From contig OZ020618.1 of NCBI GenBank assembly GCA_963971575.1, positions 49,242,509 to 49,306,508 of the forward strand: a stretch of DNA of 64,000 nt. Direction: 5' to 3'. Shown here in pieces: positions 33,140-44,641 of the stretch. Made by a program: the position numbers and the translations under genes. Numbering within the stretch: position 1 is the stretch's first letter; every line of letters starts with the position of its first letter. The DNA is from Liopterus haemorrhoidalis. Taxonomy: Eukaryota > Arthropoda > Insecta > Coleoptera > Dytiscidae. A model generated the notes under the pieces. That model ran no database searches. It saw nothing but the letters and a program-made list of their open reading frames with translations, and was not told the DNA's origin.

Positions 33140-33370
33140 TAGGTAGATCATTTTACTGACAGACGGTAAAAGATGGAACTAGATTTTAAGTTATCAGCAA
33201 CGCTCCTTAGGTACTTTGAAGGACTCAGTTTTCTGTTATTCTCTCAATCTAGGTTAATTATAAAACAGTTTGATTATTATTGGAAATGGTGAGTGCGTAC
33301 CAGGATTCGAACCCAGGTCCACTGTCCACTGTTGTATTTACTATTAACCATCCACCATCAACCATCAACA
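33140..33370 (-). mobile_element. probable tRNA-related SINE
   Basis: On the minus strand CCTGGGTTCGAATCCTGGTA gives a clear box B. A weaker box A-like region lies upstream. Downstream, the body ends in GATCATTTTACTGACAGA, which is also present near 28662-28680. No acceptor stem can be folded well, so it is not called a tRNA gene. Confidence 0.45.
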
Positions 33371-33825
33371 CCCGAGATCAGGACTCTTTCATCACAATGA
33401 CTGCTCAGTAAAAGAGACAAGCAAGTTTATCTACCTTGGAAAAATAATTAGCAATCAATGATTAACTCTTTCAGATATTTTAAACCGTATAAGCAACTTG
33501 GATATGCCTTTAACGCTGAGTATAACCCCCAGAGATTACAAGTTTCTAATACAAAATTAACAATCTGAAATAAAATTAGTAACAATCTATGCATCAAATT
33601 TTGCACCGGATGTTTATCTATCTAAAGTTTAAAATATTCTACTTTAGAAAAAATTGTTGTAAAAATGTTATGACTTCATAAATTAATAATAGATATCAGA
33701 TAACAATTTTCTGTTATTTCTTAAATAAATTTGTGGATTTCAAAAATCTTAACCCCTTAACGTCTGTATTAATTTAAAGATTTTTTTTTATAAAAACACA
33801 TTATAGGAGCCCTCCTATAAAATTA

Positions 33826-35240
33826 ATTTTGTAAAAACTTAAAAGGTATTAAACTAAGAAAGAAAAATGTTTTTTGGAACAAAGTGTTTTATTGCTTTTC
33901 AAAATATTCGCCTTTAAGATTTATACACTTTTTTCAACATTTAGGAGTGGAAACATTTTTTCCACTCTGAAGTTGTTATCTCAAAAACATGGTTTTCGAA
34001 GGCTTCAACAGTTTCTTGAAGTGATGAAAATCGCTGTCCACGCATTTTTTGTGTGACATTGAGGAACAAAAAAAAGTCGTTAGGGGATAAATCAGGTGAA
34101 AACGGGCAATGGGACATTAATTCGATATTTTTTTCCATCAAATAATCAATTGTTTGATGTGCTGCGTGGGAGCTTGCATTGTTATGATGAAGAAAGATGC
34201 AACGTTTTTGGTTGTTTTTCCTGAATTTGTCGACGACTTTTGGCAAACAAATTATTGTATACCATTCAGCATTGACTGTTCTCCGATCCTCTAAAGCAGA
34301 GTTTCCCAAACTGTGCTCCGCGATCTACTTGTGTTGCTGTATATATAGCAACGATAGTGCTTCACAACGAACTTTTTTCGTGAAAAGTGATCCGCGGCTC
34401 AAAAAATTTGGGTAACTCTGGTATAAAGAATGGTTGCGACATGTATAGTACAATCGAAGAAATAAGCGATCATTTTCTTTGAAGTGCATTGTGAACGAAC
34501 AACTTTTGTGGGTTTCGGTTCATCTTGGAAGACCCGAGAAACAGTGAATTGTTGTTTAGTTTCGATTCATATGAATAAATCCAAGTTTCTTCACCTGTAA
34601 CGATGTTGTATACGGATTTTGCAGTGCCTAGATTGATTTTTTTTAGCATTCCCTTACACCAATCAACACGAGCTTTTTTTGAGCTTCGGTCAAATTATGC
34701 GGAATCCATCGGGAACAGATTTTTTTCACAGCTAAATGTTCATGCAAAATCGAATGTATTGCAGTCTGCGATATGCCAAAGGATGCCTCTATCTCACGGT
34801 AAGTCCCATGCCTATCTTCTTCAACCATTTTGCGCACAGCATCGATGTTTTTTTGAATCTCAACCGATTTTAGTCGACCTTCACGAGATTCATCACTGAC
34901 GGACGCACGACCACGACGGACTTCTGCAAACCAACTATAAACAGTCTTTTCTGATAGTGCCTCATTACCAAAAGTTGAAAGAAGCGAATCTATGCATTGT
35001 TTTTGAGTTAGGCCTTTACTAAAATCGTAAAAAATCATCCAACAAAAACCTTCACGGGTAATATCCATTTTTCACAAATTTGTTTTTTTAAACGCTCTCT
35101 GTCAGCAAACTAGTCGGTCAATTTATAAGCTGCCACTGATTTCACAATAACAAATGGAAAATTTTACGAATATAGTAATGACAAATTTCAATATTGTCAT
35201 CTAGTGGTCGTTTGTAAAAACATAAATGGTAACCCTCGTA
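33826..35240 (-). mobile_element. mariner family A, copy 3 (longest transposase remains)
   Basis: The 5' end on the minus strand (ACGAGGGTTACCATTTATG, 35240 downward) is intact; the 3' end at about 33826 is degenerate. The N-terminal frame 34643-35068 keeps 141 codons from the start (HTH, FGISQTAIHSILHEHLA, SRWIPHNL). The TGDET-type region (TWIYSY) follows in another frame. The catalytic C-terminal frame 33941-34309 has LHHNNASSHAAHQTIDYL and SPDLSPNDFFLF. The usual HHDN is HHNN, as in copy 1. A hAT MITE at 34297-34420 and frameshifts interrupt it. Confidence 0.9.
34297..34420. mobile_element. short hAT MITE, CAGAGTTTCCCAAA family, copy 1
   Basis: A 124-bp element with ends CAGAGTTTCCCAAA and TTTGGGTAACTCTG, inserted in mariner A copy 3. 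The flanking 8-mers CTCTAAAG and GTATAAAG match at six of eight positions and fit a decayed 8-bp duplication. Same family as 48944-49089. Confidence 0.85.
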
Positions 35241-37639
35241 TATTTGTTAAATAAAATACTATTTGCTCTACACATTTTTTCAATAGGATGCATATTTGGA
35301 AGACTACAATATTTATTCATTTCACATCAACCCTCTGCGATATAGTATATCAACTAATTTTACATAAAAAGTCATCGCTCTTATCAATATTTCTGCAAAA
35401 TATATAAAAACTACATTTATCAAAACATGACAGTACTAAAAATTATTAAGTTAATTCCAAAATGTATACAATTTTAACACCATATTTTTTATGAAAGAAA
35501 TTGTAAAATTTGTCATCTAATTTATACTCAGCTATTATTCAAGAAGACACTAAATTCAAAATCTGATATTTATAAACGGTGTGGGAGCTTGTAACCAGTA
35601 GCAGTAGCACCCCGGAAAACATAACTCACTGGGAGTCCCATCCGTGTGTGACAACAGGGAGCCATTCTCTAGCTTTATTTACTTTGCTTTGGTCCATTTT
35701 TTAACATTTGACCGGATATCAATTTGTAAAAAATTATGTGAAATTTCATGCTGAGAAATAAATTTAGAGATTTGCAAACTTTGACAGTTTCAGATAGTGT
35801 GTCTAATAAAAATATATAAAAAAGGGAAATACAATATAAAAAATAAAAATAATATAAAGGATAATAGAAGTCAATATATTGATGCCAAGTTTCAGTAAAA
35901 CCGAGGGTGGTTGAACATGATTTAAACATGTTTTAAGTTTTCGTAGGTAAAATTATGAAACTCTTATTCCGCCACTTATGTCGCTTCTGTCTATCTGTTT
36001 GTATTGTAGAATAGGGATGGGAAAAAAGCATCGATGTTTGTTTTAAAAATATCGATGTTTTTACCATCGATGGTCAGATGGCGATAGTATCGATAAAACA
36101 TCGATGTCTACTACCGATGTCGATGTTTAAACTTTGAAATTCAGAAACTACTGCTAGAGCGCTGGAATCTTAAAATTTTAATTTTTATTAATATTAGTAC
36201 ACAAAATCTAAGCGCCATCTATTGTGATATAACAATACTAATAGTGTTAGTTCTTATTCTTTTTAGCAGTTAGCAGAATAAGAAAAAATAAGAAGAAACT
36301 TCTAATTTTTGCAAACAATGCAACGACCAACGACGCCAACAAACTTGTTGCTTTTTTTGTTTTGTTGACACTTTCCCAGTTGTTATTCCTCCAATCCCTG
36401 GAATTACCGTATTGGGAAATATAATTATAATTTATTAATTAATAAAACTATTATTAGATTTATTATATTGTAATGTTAGTGTAAAATTAATATTAAGATT
36501 GCTATGTTAGTGTTATAAAAAATGTAATATGTATTTTAAATTAAAAAAGTAAAAAAAAAAATGTGTATGACAGTATGTTATTTTTATGTAAAATAATATA
36601 AAATTAACATTAAGATTACTATATTAGTATTATAATAAAATGCAATATTTCATTTTAGAAATGTAAAAATAGTAGGAACAATTAGGATTATTATATTGGG
36701 TAATGTTAATGTGAAATTAATTACTATTAAAAAAGAATATTTCTATTTAAAAATCTAATAAATGCTTTTTGTGTATTATAAGTTACCCTTTTTCGTATTT
36801 TATCTTTACATTATTAAATAAAACCTATATAATATAAATAAATAGCTTTTTTTAATATTAATAAAACATCGATGTATCGGAAACATCGCTAGTTAAACAT
36901 AATATTAATGTTGCGACGCAATACTATAGTTCATTTGGTTTAAGCGGAACTAAACGGGAGTTTCATTTTTTAAACTATCACCGAATCAGAGCTTTTCTAG
37001 GTTATTTCATATTTCATGTTGGCATGTTATTTTTAATTGGCATTTATTATAAAAAATAAAATATTTAACACATTTTTAAATTTTTGGACATAAAAAACAT
37101 ATTGTGTAAAAAATATTATTGGCAGTTTAACATTTGTATAGTATTAAATTACAAAAAGAATGCTGAAAAACTGTTTTATTCTCAAAATATTTTGTGCAGA
37201 ACCTAAGCGATGCAAGCAAAAATTAATAAGTAATTTAAATGTTTAACTTATTTTTAGTCTTTCCCAAATTTAATGTATAATAATCTCTTTAACTTAGCAC
37301 ATGTTTCCAAAATATTGGTCGAATTTTCAACCCTCAAAATATTATATATTAATATATACAACAAGGGTAGTTAAAAACTTTCCGTTATCTAATCCGATAC
37401 ATACAATTAGAATAACATAAAATAAACAAATATTCCTAATTTACTTTTAAATTTAAATATCATCTAAATATTTATCAATGCATCTTCAAATTAATTCACA
37501 AATTTATCAGAATTAAATTTAGATTAATATTAATTTTATATCATTTTTGTGTTCCTGTAAAAGGAAACTGTATTTAAAAAAACTTAACATTTTTTTGGTT
37601 ACTAGTATAAGTAAAAATTCATAATTTTATGTACAAGTA
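35241..37639. other. unassigned AT-rich DNA with ATCGATG-rich and U2-like patches
   Basis: 35935-35965 carries the U2 start motif (TTCGTAGGTAAAATTATGAA). At 36013-36130 AGGGATGGG is followed by many ATCGATG words, resembling the left end of a hAT element; a right end was not found. 36925-36960 (GTTTAAGCGGAACTAAAC) is a decayed end of the 13171 MITE family. No genes were recognised. Confidence 0.45.
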
Positions 37640-38906
37640 CCAGGTCTACAAGTATGAAATGCGGATTTTTTTTAAATAAAACACATTAAACTCAAAAGAA
37701 CAGTAAAAGTTTATTTATTCAAAGTATGCTCTATTAGAAGTTATACATTTTTCCCATCTTTCAGGCAATTTGTGAATACCTCGCCAGTAGAACTCTTCCC
37801 CTTTCCCCGCAAACCATTCTTTCACATTTTCATATGAACAAAAGTGCTGCTCGGCAAGTGCGTGACCCATCGATGCGAACAAGTGGTAATCTGAAGGGGC
37901 CAAGACTGGTGAGTAAGCGGCATGGGGTAGCACTTCCCACTTGAGTGCCTCCAATGTGTTGCAAACTGCTTTTGCCTTATGTGATTGAGCTTTATCGTGA
38001 AGAAAGATTACCTTGTGCTGTCTTCTTTCGTATTCTGGTCGTTTTATGAGCAGGGAATGGTTCAATTCGATCAGTTGTTGTTGTTAGTGTTGGGTATTAA
38101 CTGTTTCACCAGGTTTTAACAATTCATAATAGACCACACCCTTTTGGTCCCACCAAGTACAGAGCATTGTCTTTTTGCCAAAGCGATTCGGTCTTGCAGT
38201 TGATGTGGATGGTGAGTCTGGGTTCACCCATGTTTTTTTGCGTTTGGTATTTTCAAAATAAATCCATTTTTCATCGCCAGTAATGATACAATGCAAAAAA
38301 GACTTTCTTTTGTATCGGGCAAGCAAAATTTCACAAGCGTTTTTGCGTTTTTCCATCTGCCTCTCATTCAATGCATATGGAACCCATCTGCCGACTTTCT
38401 GGATCTTACCCATCTCTCGTAGGCGATTGGAAACAGCTTGTTCACTAACGCCTAACTGCTCTGCTAGTTGTTTTTGTGATTGACTATCGCTTCCTGTAGC
38501 AATGTTTCCAATTTTGTATCTTCATATTTTTTTGGAGGTTTTCCATGTTCTTTGTAAGATCAAAGTCACCACTTTTGAAACGCCGAAAGCATCGTTCACA
38601 CGTATCTTGCGATGGAGCATATTCACCATAAGCTTCTCGAAGCAGTCGGTATGATTCAGCAGCAGTTTTTTTCAAATGAAAACAAAACAGTAGTACTGTC
38701 CGCGAATGCTCTTTATTTGGCACAAAATTTGACATTTTTAACACAGTAAAACAAAACTATATGATCACTTTTCAAATTATAACCTATACGCATTTGACAC
38801 TTAATAATAACTTAACAAAACGCCATATGTGTTGCAACTTTGAACTAAACACACTGTTTGCGCGGCAAGTTTGAAAAAAATCCGCATGTCATACTTGTAG
38901 ACCTGG
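37640..38906 (-). mobile_element. Mos1-like mariner (mauritiana subfamily), nearly full length
   Basis: A 1267-bp element with near-identical inverted ends CCAGGTCTACAAGTATGAAA, differing by few bases from the known Mos1 ends. TA lies on both sides (37638-37639 and 38907-38908). Mos1 is about 1.29 kb, so the copy is almost complete. The encoded transposase is described separately. Compared with the other mariners here it is well preserved and probably among the younger insertions. Confidence 0.95.
37715..38735 (-). pseudogene. Mos1-like mariner transposase, broken
   Basis: Start chosen at MSNFVPNKEHSRTVLLFCF (38735), which aligns with the Mos1 start; an upstream in-frame Met at 38744 is less likely. 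HTH1 and the linker follow. Two frameshifts near 38550 and 38497 interrupt the [20 protein letters not shown] region. Then [20 protein letters not shown], the first catalytic motif [19 protein letters not shown], a stop after GETVNTQH (38084), the second motif LHDKAQSHKA (the usual Asn after Asp is Lys), and YSPVLAPSDYHLF with the third Asp. The C-terminus ends WEKCITSNRAYFE. A short in-frame deletion lies at EWFAGKGEEF. It encodes no functional enzyme as it stands. Confidence 0.93.
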
Positions 38907-38954
38907 TACTACTAGCCATAAATTATTTTATAAAAAAATAATATTTTTTTATAT

Positions 38955-39198
38955 AAAAGTTCTCCGTTTCTAGACATCTGGCAATAGATATGATCAGTGT
39001 AACGTTTTGACCGGTCCTATTATCCTTGTATGAACAGGTACTCATTTATAAGTATTAAATACTTTGAGGCAGAGTTGTACCCAGAGCTGTCTGTCCAATA
39101 TCGGAAGATAAAAATCCGAAGGAGGTGGGAGGTTTCGAACCACCGTCCCTGTGCTAGGTGGTGAACCGTTTTACCACGGAGCCACGGGAACTCTTAAT
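38955..39198 (-). mobile_element. tRNA-derived SINE, copy 2
   Basis: On the minus strand the head CCCGTGGCTCCGTGGTAAAA (box A) and GGTGGTTCGAAACC (box B) is followed by a body (CTTCCGATATTGGACAGAC) and a tail (GTCTAGAAACGGAGAACTTT) shared with the copy at 6957-7195. It lies 50 bp from the Mos1-like element. Confidence 0.8.
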
Positions 39199-39901
39199 AA
39201 AATAAACTAAATTGGTATACAAGCTACCTAGAAAGACCTGGTACTTGAGACAAAATTGTGTGAGATCAATAGCCTACTCGACTGACACCATATAAAAACA
39301 TTGCATTTTCAAGTTGATCGCATGAAACATGAAACCACCATTTGATTGAGAGGTCCCAAATTAATCACCACAACAATGGACACGTGCGGGTCACGTGACC
39401 GGGATATGTTCTTTCATTGTTGCCAATAAAAGGGGAGTAAACGGAGATAACTCCCTGGGGCATCTCCTCTTCCAGAGATACTTAAAATTTCATTTTCATT
39501 TTTACTTTACAATCACGAGCGGTACAATTTCAACAGATCTATCAGAACAAGCGAAACAGAAAAATAAAATCGTTACACTTTCACAAATACACTCATTTGT
39601 TTCATACATATTTTTATTAAAATACCTCTTAATTTCTCCATTTTTAACTTATTTCTTGATGTCATATTCATTATTAAGTAAAGGACTACCATTGTTTTTG
39701 AATAAAAGTTTTTCTTCGAATGCCAAAGCTCTCCTAATATTCAAAATACGTAAAACTATAACACTTTTATCCATATTTAGTTATTATTCACTTATTACTG
39801 TGTCACAATAATAGCAAACTAAAAATGTAAAAACTGTGAAATTATTCGCATTTCAATAATTGGCGCATTCTCGGCAAGTTACAACACTTGTCGTGTCCAT
39901 A
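39199..39901. other. unassigned DNA with one long uninterpreted frame
   Basis: The frame 39395-39811 (138 codons, plus strand) is hydrophobic and Phe/Leu/Ser-rich with no domain I recognise; in AT-rich DNA next to a minisatellite it is probably chance. A repeated CACGTGAC-type word occurs near 39380 and 32990. Confidence 0.35.
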
Positions 39902-42900
39902 GTACACGGATGTACACATTTAAAAATTATATTGACGTACCACGGTTGGTTGCATGGATGTGCACATTTAAAAATTATATTGACGTACCACGGTTGGTTG
40001 CATGGATGTACACATTTAAAAATTATATTGACGTACCACGGTTGGTTGCATGGATGTACACATTTAAAAATTATATTGACGTACCACGGTTGGTTGCATG
40101 GATGTACACATTTAAAAATTATATTGACGTATCACGGTTGGTTGCATGGATGTACACATTTAAAAATTATATTGACGTACCACGGTTGGTTGCATGGATG
40201 TACACATTTAAAAATTATATTGACGTACCACGGTTGGTTGCATGGATGTACACATTTAAAAATTATATTGACGTACCACGGTTGGTTGCATGGATGTACA
40301 CATTTAAAAATTATATTGACGTAACACGGTTGGTTGCATGGATGTACACATTTAAAAATTATATTGACGTACCACGGTTGGTTGCATGGATGTACACATT
40401 TAAAAATTATATTGACGTATCACGGTTGGTTGCATGGATGTACACACTTAATAATTTAATTGACGTGCCATGGTTGGCTAAATGGATGTACACATTTAAA
40501 AATTAGATTGACGTGCAATGGTTGGTTACATGGATGTACACATTTAAAAATTAGATTGACGTGCCACTGTTGGTTACATGGATATACTAATTTAAAAATT
40601 AGATTGACGTGCAACGGTTGGTTACCTGGATGTACACATTTAAAAATTAGATTGACGTGCCACGGTTGGTTACTTGGATGTACACATTTAAAAATTACAT
40701 TGACGTACAACGGTTGGTTATACGGATGTACACATTTAAAAATTAGATTGACGTACCACGGTTGGTTGCATGGATGTACACGCTTAAAAATTTGATTGAC
40801 GTGCCATGATTGGTTACACGGATGTACACATTTAAAAATTAGATTGACGTACCACGGTTGGTTGTATGGATGTACACACTTAAAAATTTGATTGACGTGC
40901 CATGGTTGGTTACACGGATGTACACATTTAAAAATTAGATTGACGTACCACGGTTGGCTGCATGGATGTACACACTTAATAATTTGATTGACGTGCCATG
41001 GTTGGTTACACGGATGTACACATTTAAAAATTAGATTGACGTGCAACGGTTGGTTACATGGATGTACACATTTAGAAATTAGATTGACGTGCAACGGTTG
41101 GTTACATGGATGTACACATTTAAAAATTAGATTGACGTGCAATGGTTGGTTACATGGATGTACTAATTTAAAAATTAGATTGACGTGCAACGGTTGGTTG
41201 CATGGATGTACACACTTAATAATTTGATTGACGTGCCATGGTTGGTTACACGGATGTACACATTTAAAAATTAGATTGACGTACCACGGTTGGTTACATG
41301 GATGTACTAATTTAAAAAGTAGATTGACGTGCAACGGTTGGTTACATGGATGTACACATTTAAAAATTAGATTGACGTGCAACGGTTGGTTACATGGATG
41401 TACACATTTAAAAATTAGATTGACGTGCAATGGTTGGTTACATGGATGTACTAATTTAAAAATTAGATTGACGTGCAACGGTTGGTTACATGGATGTACA
41501 CATTTAAAAATTAGATTGACGTGCCACGGTTGGTTACACGGATGTTCACATACAAAAATTAGATTGACGTGCCATGGTTGGTTACACGGATGTACACTTT
41601 TAAAAATTAGATTGACGTGCAATGTTTGGTTACATGGATGTACACATTTAAAAATTAGATTGACGTGCCACGGTTGGTTACAGGGATGTACACGATTAAA
41701 ATGTGAACATCCGTGTAACCAACCGTGGCACGTCTCTCAAATTTTTAAATGTGTTCATCCATTAAACCAGCCGTGGCACGTCAATCTAATTTTTAAATTA
41801 GTACATCCATGTAACCAACCATTGCACGTCAATCTAATTTTTAAAAGTGTACATCCGTGTAACCAACCATGGCACGTCAATCTAATTTTTATATGTGTAC
41901 ATCCGTGTAACCAACCGTGGCACGTCAATCTAATTTTTAAATGTGTACATCCATGTAACCAACCGTTGCACGTCAATCTAATTTTTAAATGTGTACATCC
42001 GTGTAACCAACCGTTGCACGTCAATATAATTTTTAAATTAGTACATCCATGTAACCAACCATTGCACGTCAATCTAATTATTAAATGTGTACATCCGTGT
42101 AACCAACCGTTGCACGTCAATCTAATTTTTAAATGTGTACATCCATGTAACCAACCATTGCACGTCAATCTAATTTTTAAATGTGTACATCCGTGTAACC
42201 AACCGTTGCACGTCAATCTAATTTTTAAATGTGTACATCCATGTAACCAACCGTTGCACGTCAATCTAATTTTTAAATGTGTACATCCGTGTAACCAGCC
42301 GTTGCACGTCAATCTTATTTTTAAATGTGTACATCCGTGTCACCAACCGTTGCACGTCAATCTAATTTTTAAATGTATACATCCATGTAACCAACCGTTG
42401 CACGTCAATCTAATTTTTAAATGTGTACATCCTTGTAACCAACCGTTGCACGTCAATCTAATTTTTAAATTAGTACATCCATGTAACCAACCATTGCACG
42501 TCAATCTAATTTTTAAATGTGTACATCCGTATAACCAACCGTTGCACGTCAATCTAATTTTTAAATGTGTACATCCATGTAACCAACCGTTGCACGTCAA
42601 TCTTATTTTTAAATGTGTACATCCGTGTAACCAACCGTTGCACGTCAATCTAATTTTTAAATGTGTACATCCATGTAACCAACCGTTGCACGTCAATCTA
42701 ATTTTTAAATGTGTACATCCGTGTAACCAACCGTTGCACGTCAATCTAATTTTTAAATTAGTACATCCATGTAACCAACCATTGCACGTCAATCTCATTT
42801 TTAAATGTGTACATCCGTGTAACCAACCGTGCACGTCAATCTAATTTTTAAATGTGTACATCCATGTAACCAACCGTTGCACGTCAATCTAATTTTTAAA

Positions 42901-43703
42901 TGTGTACATCCGTGTAACCAGCCGTTGCACGTCAATCTTATTTTTAAATGTGTACATCCGTGTAACCAACCGTTGCACTTCATTCTAATTTTTAAATGTG
43001 TACATCCGTCTAACCAACCATGGCACGTCAATCTAATTTTTATATGTGTACATCCGTGTAACCAACCGTTGCACGCCAATCTAATTTTTAAATGTGTTCA
43101 TCCATGTAACCAACCGTTGCACGTCAATCTAATTTTTAAATGTGTACATCCATGTAACCAACCGTTGCACGTCAATCTAATTTTTAAATGTGTACATCCA
43201 TGTAACCAACCGTTGCACGTCAATCTAATTTTTAAATTAGTACATCCATGTAACCAACCATTGCACGTCAATCTAATTTTTAAATGTGTACATCCGTGTA
43301 ACCAACCGTTGCACGTCAATCTAATTTTTAAATGTGTACATCCATGTAACCAACCGCTGCACGTCAATCTAATTTTTAAATGTGTACATCCGTGTAACCA
43401 ACCGTTGCACGTCAATCTAATTTTTAAATGTGTACATCCATGTAACCAACCGTTGCACGTCAATCTAATTTTTAAATGTGTACATCCGTGTAACCAACCG
43501 TTGCACGTCAATCTATTTTTTTAAATGTATACATCCATGTAACCAACCGTTGCACGTCAATCTAATTTTTAAATGTGTACATCCGTGTAACCAACCGTTG
43601 CACGTCAATCTATTTTTTTAAATGTATACATCCATGTAACCAACCGTTGCACGTCAATCTAATTTTTAAATGTGTACATCCGTGTAACCAACCGTTGCAC
43701 GTC
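39902..43703. repeat. 48-bp minisatellite arranged as a 3.8-kb palindrome
   Basis: About 79 tandem units of 48 bp. From 39902 to about 41693 units read ATTGACGTGCAACGGTTGGT, then TACATGGATGTACACATTT; from about 41703 to 43703 they read in the inverse sense (GTGTACATCCATGTAACCAA, then CCGTTGCACGTCAAT). GGATGTACAC (41684-41693) and GTGAACATCC (41703-41712) pair across a 9-nt spacer. Variant units are mirrored around the turning point: 41473-41641 is nearly the exact inverse of about 41803-41971. Units in 39902-40450 form a homogeneous subtype (ATATTGACGTACCACGG). 48 is a multiple of three, so stop-free frames of up to 538 codons arise on both strands. I do not call these genes. Confidence 0.97.
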
Positions 43704-43855
43704 TTCATTTTGCTTTATTTACCAAAATATGTATCACGTGATCGTTACTCGATCACGCGTCGGATAGCGATACTCCGTCGACTCTCACTCTCGACATTTA
43801 CGTAGAGTGGCGAAAACGTCGAGCTAAGAGGCAATCGAGTAACGGGGTATTACTG
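43704..43855. mobile_element. Tigger/pogo-like MITE, half copy abutting the minisatellite
   Basis: Matches the right third of copy 1 (18084-18235): TCATTTTGCTTTATTTACCA, GTATCACGTGATC, CTCTCACTCTCGACATTTACG, ending GGGGTATTACTG followed by TA. The left boundary coincides with the last minisatellite unit to the base; the left part of the MITE is missing. Confidence 0.85.
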
Positions 43856-44559
43856 TATAGAGAACACATTTTTAATTAGAAAATAAATGTTTATCCTCAG
43901 CGGGGATCGTTCCCAGACCCGCCACGTGGAAAGCATTGTTCAAATATGACATCTATATATATGTTTTGGTCTTGCCAGTATTATTGTGTGTAAATTACTT
44001 TAATATTCTTATGTGTGTATGCATTTGTTTTACCTACCTCTTTCTACTTGCTTGCACCTTTGATACCATCTGAAATAAATTAAAAATAAAACTTAAGGAT
44101 ATAAAAGGAGTGTAAGGATTAAAGAAATAATGTATATTTTTTCACATATCATAATTTTATTTACATAATTAATATTTGAAGTATTGTACATTAATCTTGG
44201 CGTAAAAATTTATCTAGAATAACACATTTTACAAAATTAAATAGAACTCAAATAGATCTCTTTAAGACACTATACTTATTATACAATGATATGGAGGTTT
44301 TATTATAGAACAAATTATGGCATCGAAAAATTTAATATAATTCGTTGAAAATCACCTACACGGTCATAAATACCAAAATTATTGCTTCAAAGAAGAAATA
44401 ATGAGATCACCAGATCCGAGTTATATATTTGTTATTAATTCGTTAATAACAGTTTTTTCTACACATCGCGAAACTTACACACATATATTAATATTATTTC
44501 AATAAAGCAGTAGCGTGCGCTGAAAAAATACCAAGAGGGGCAGTACTCAAGGAAAATTA
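43856..44559. other. unassigned AT-rich DNA
   Basis: No gene was recognised. ATCGTTCCCAGACCCGCCA near 43910 is a weak tRNA-like word on the minus strand. Confidence 0.4.
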
Positions 44560-44641
44560 AAGACGGATGCGATCAGAAAAAGACGAACACACGATTGGTG
44601 TATTCGTCTTTTTCCGTAAAAGCTGGATATCGTCCGACTTC

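Noticed and set aside
33284..33350. tRNA gene on the minus strand
   Set aside because: The T-arm is good but the acceptor stem and D-arm cannot be formed; more likely SINE-derived.
39395..39811. 138-codon hydrophobic frame
   Set aside because: No recognisable domain, AT-rich, no supporting signals. Left as unassigned.
41228..42844. 538-codon open frame (and the 388-, 231-, 198- and 185-codon frames nearby)
   Set aside because: All are products of a 48-bp tandem unit being a multiple of three. Frames are open on both strands and in parallel, the arrays reverse orientation midway, and there is no start context, promoter or domain.
39902..43703. Possible CRISPR-like array
   Set aside because: Units are contiguous 48-mers without spacers, and the genome is clearly eukaryotic.
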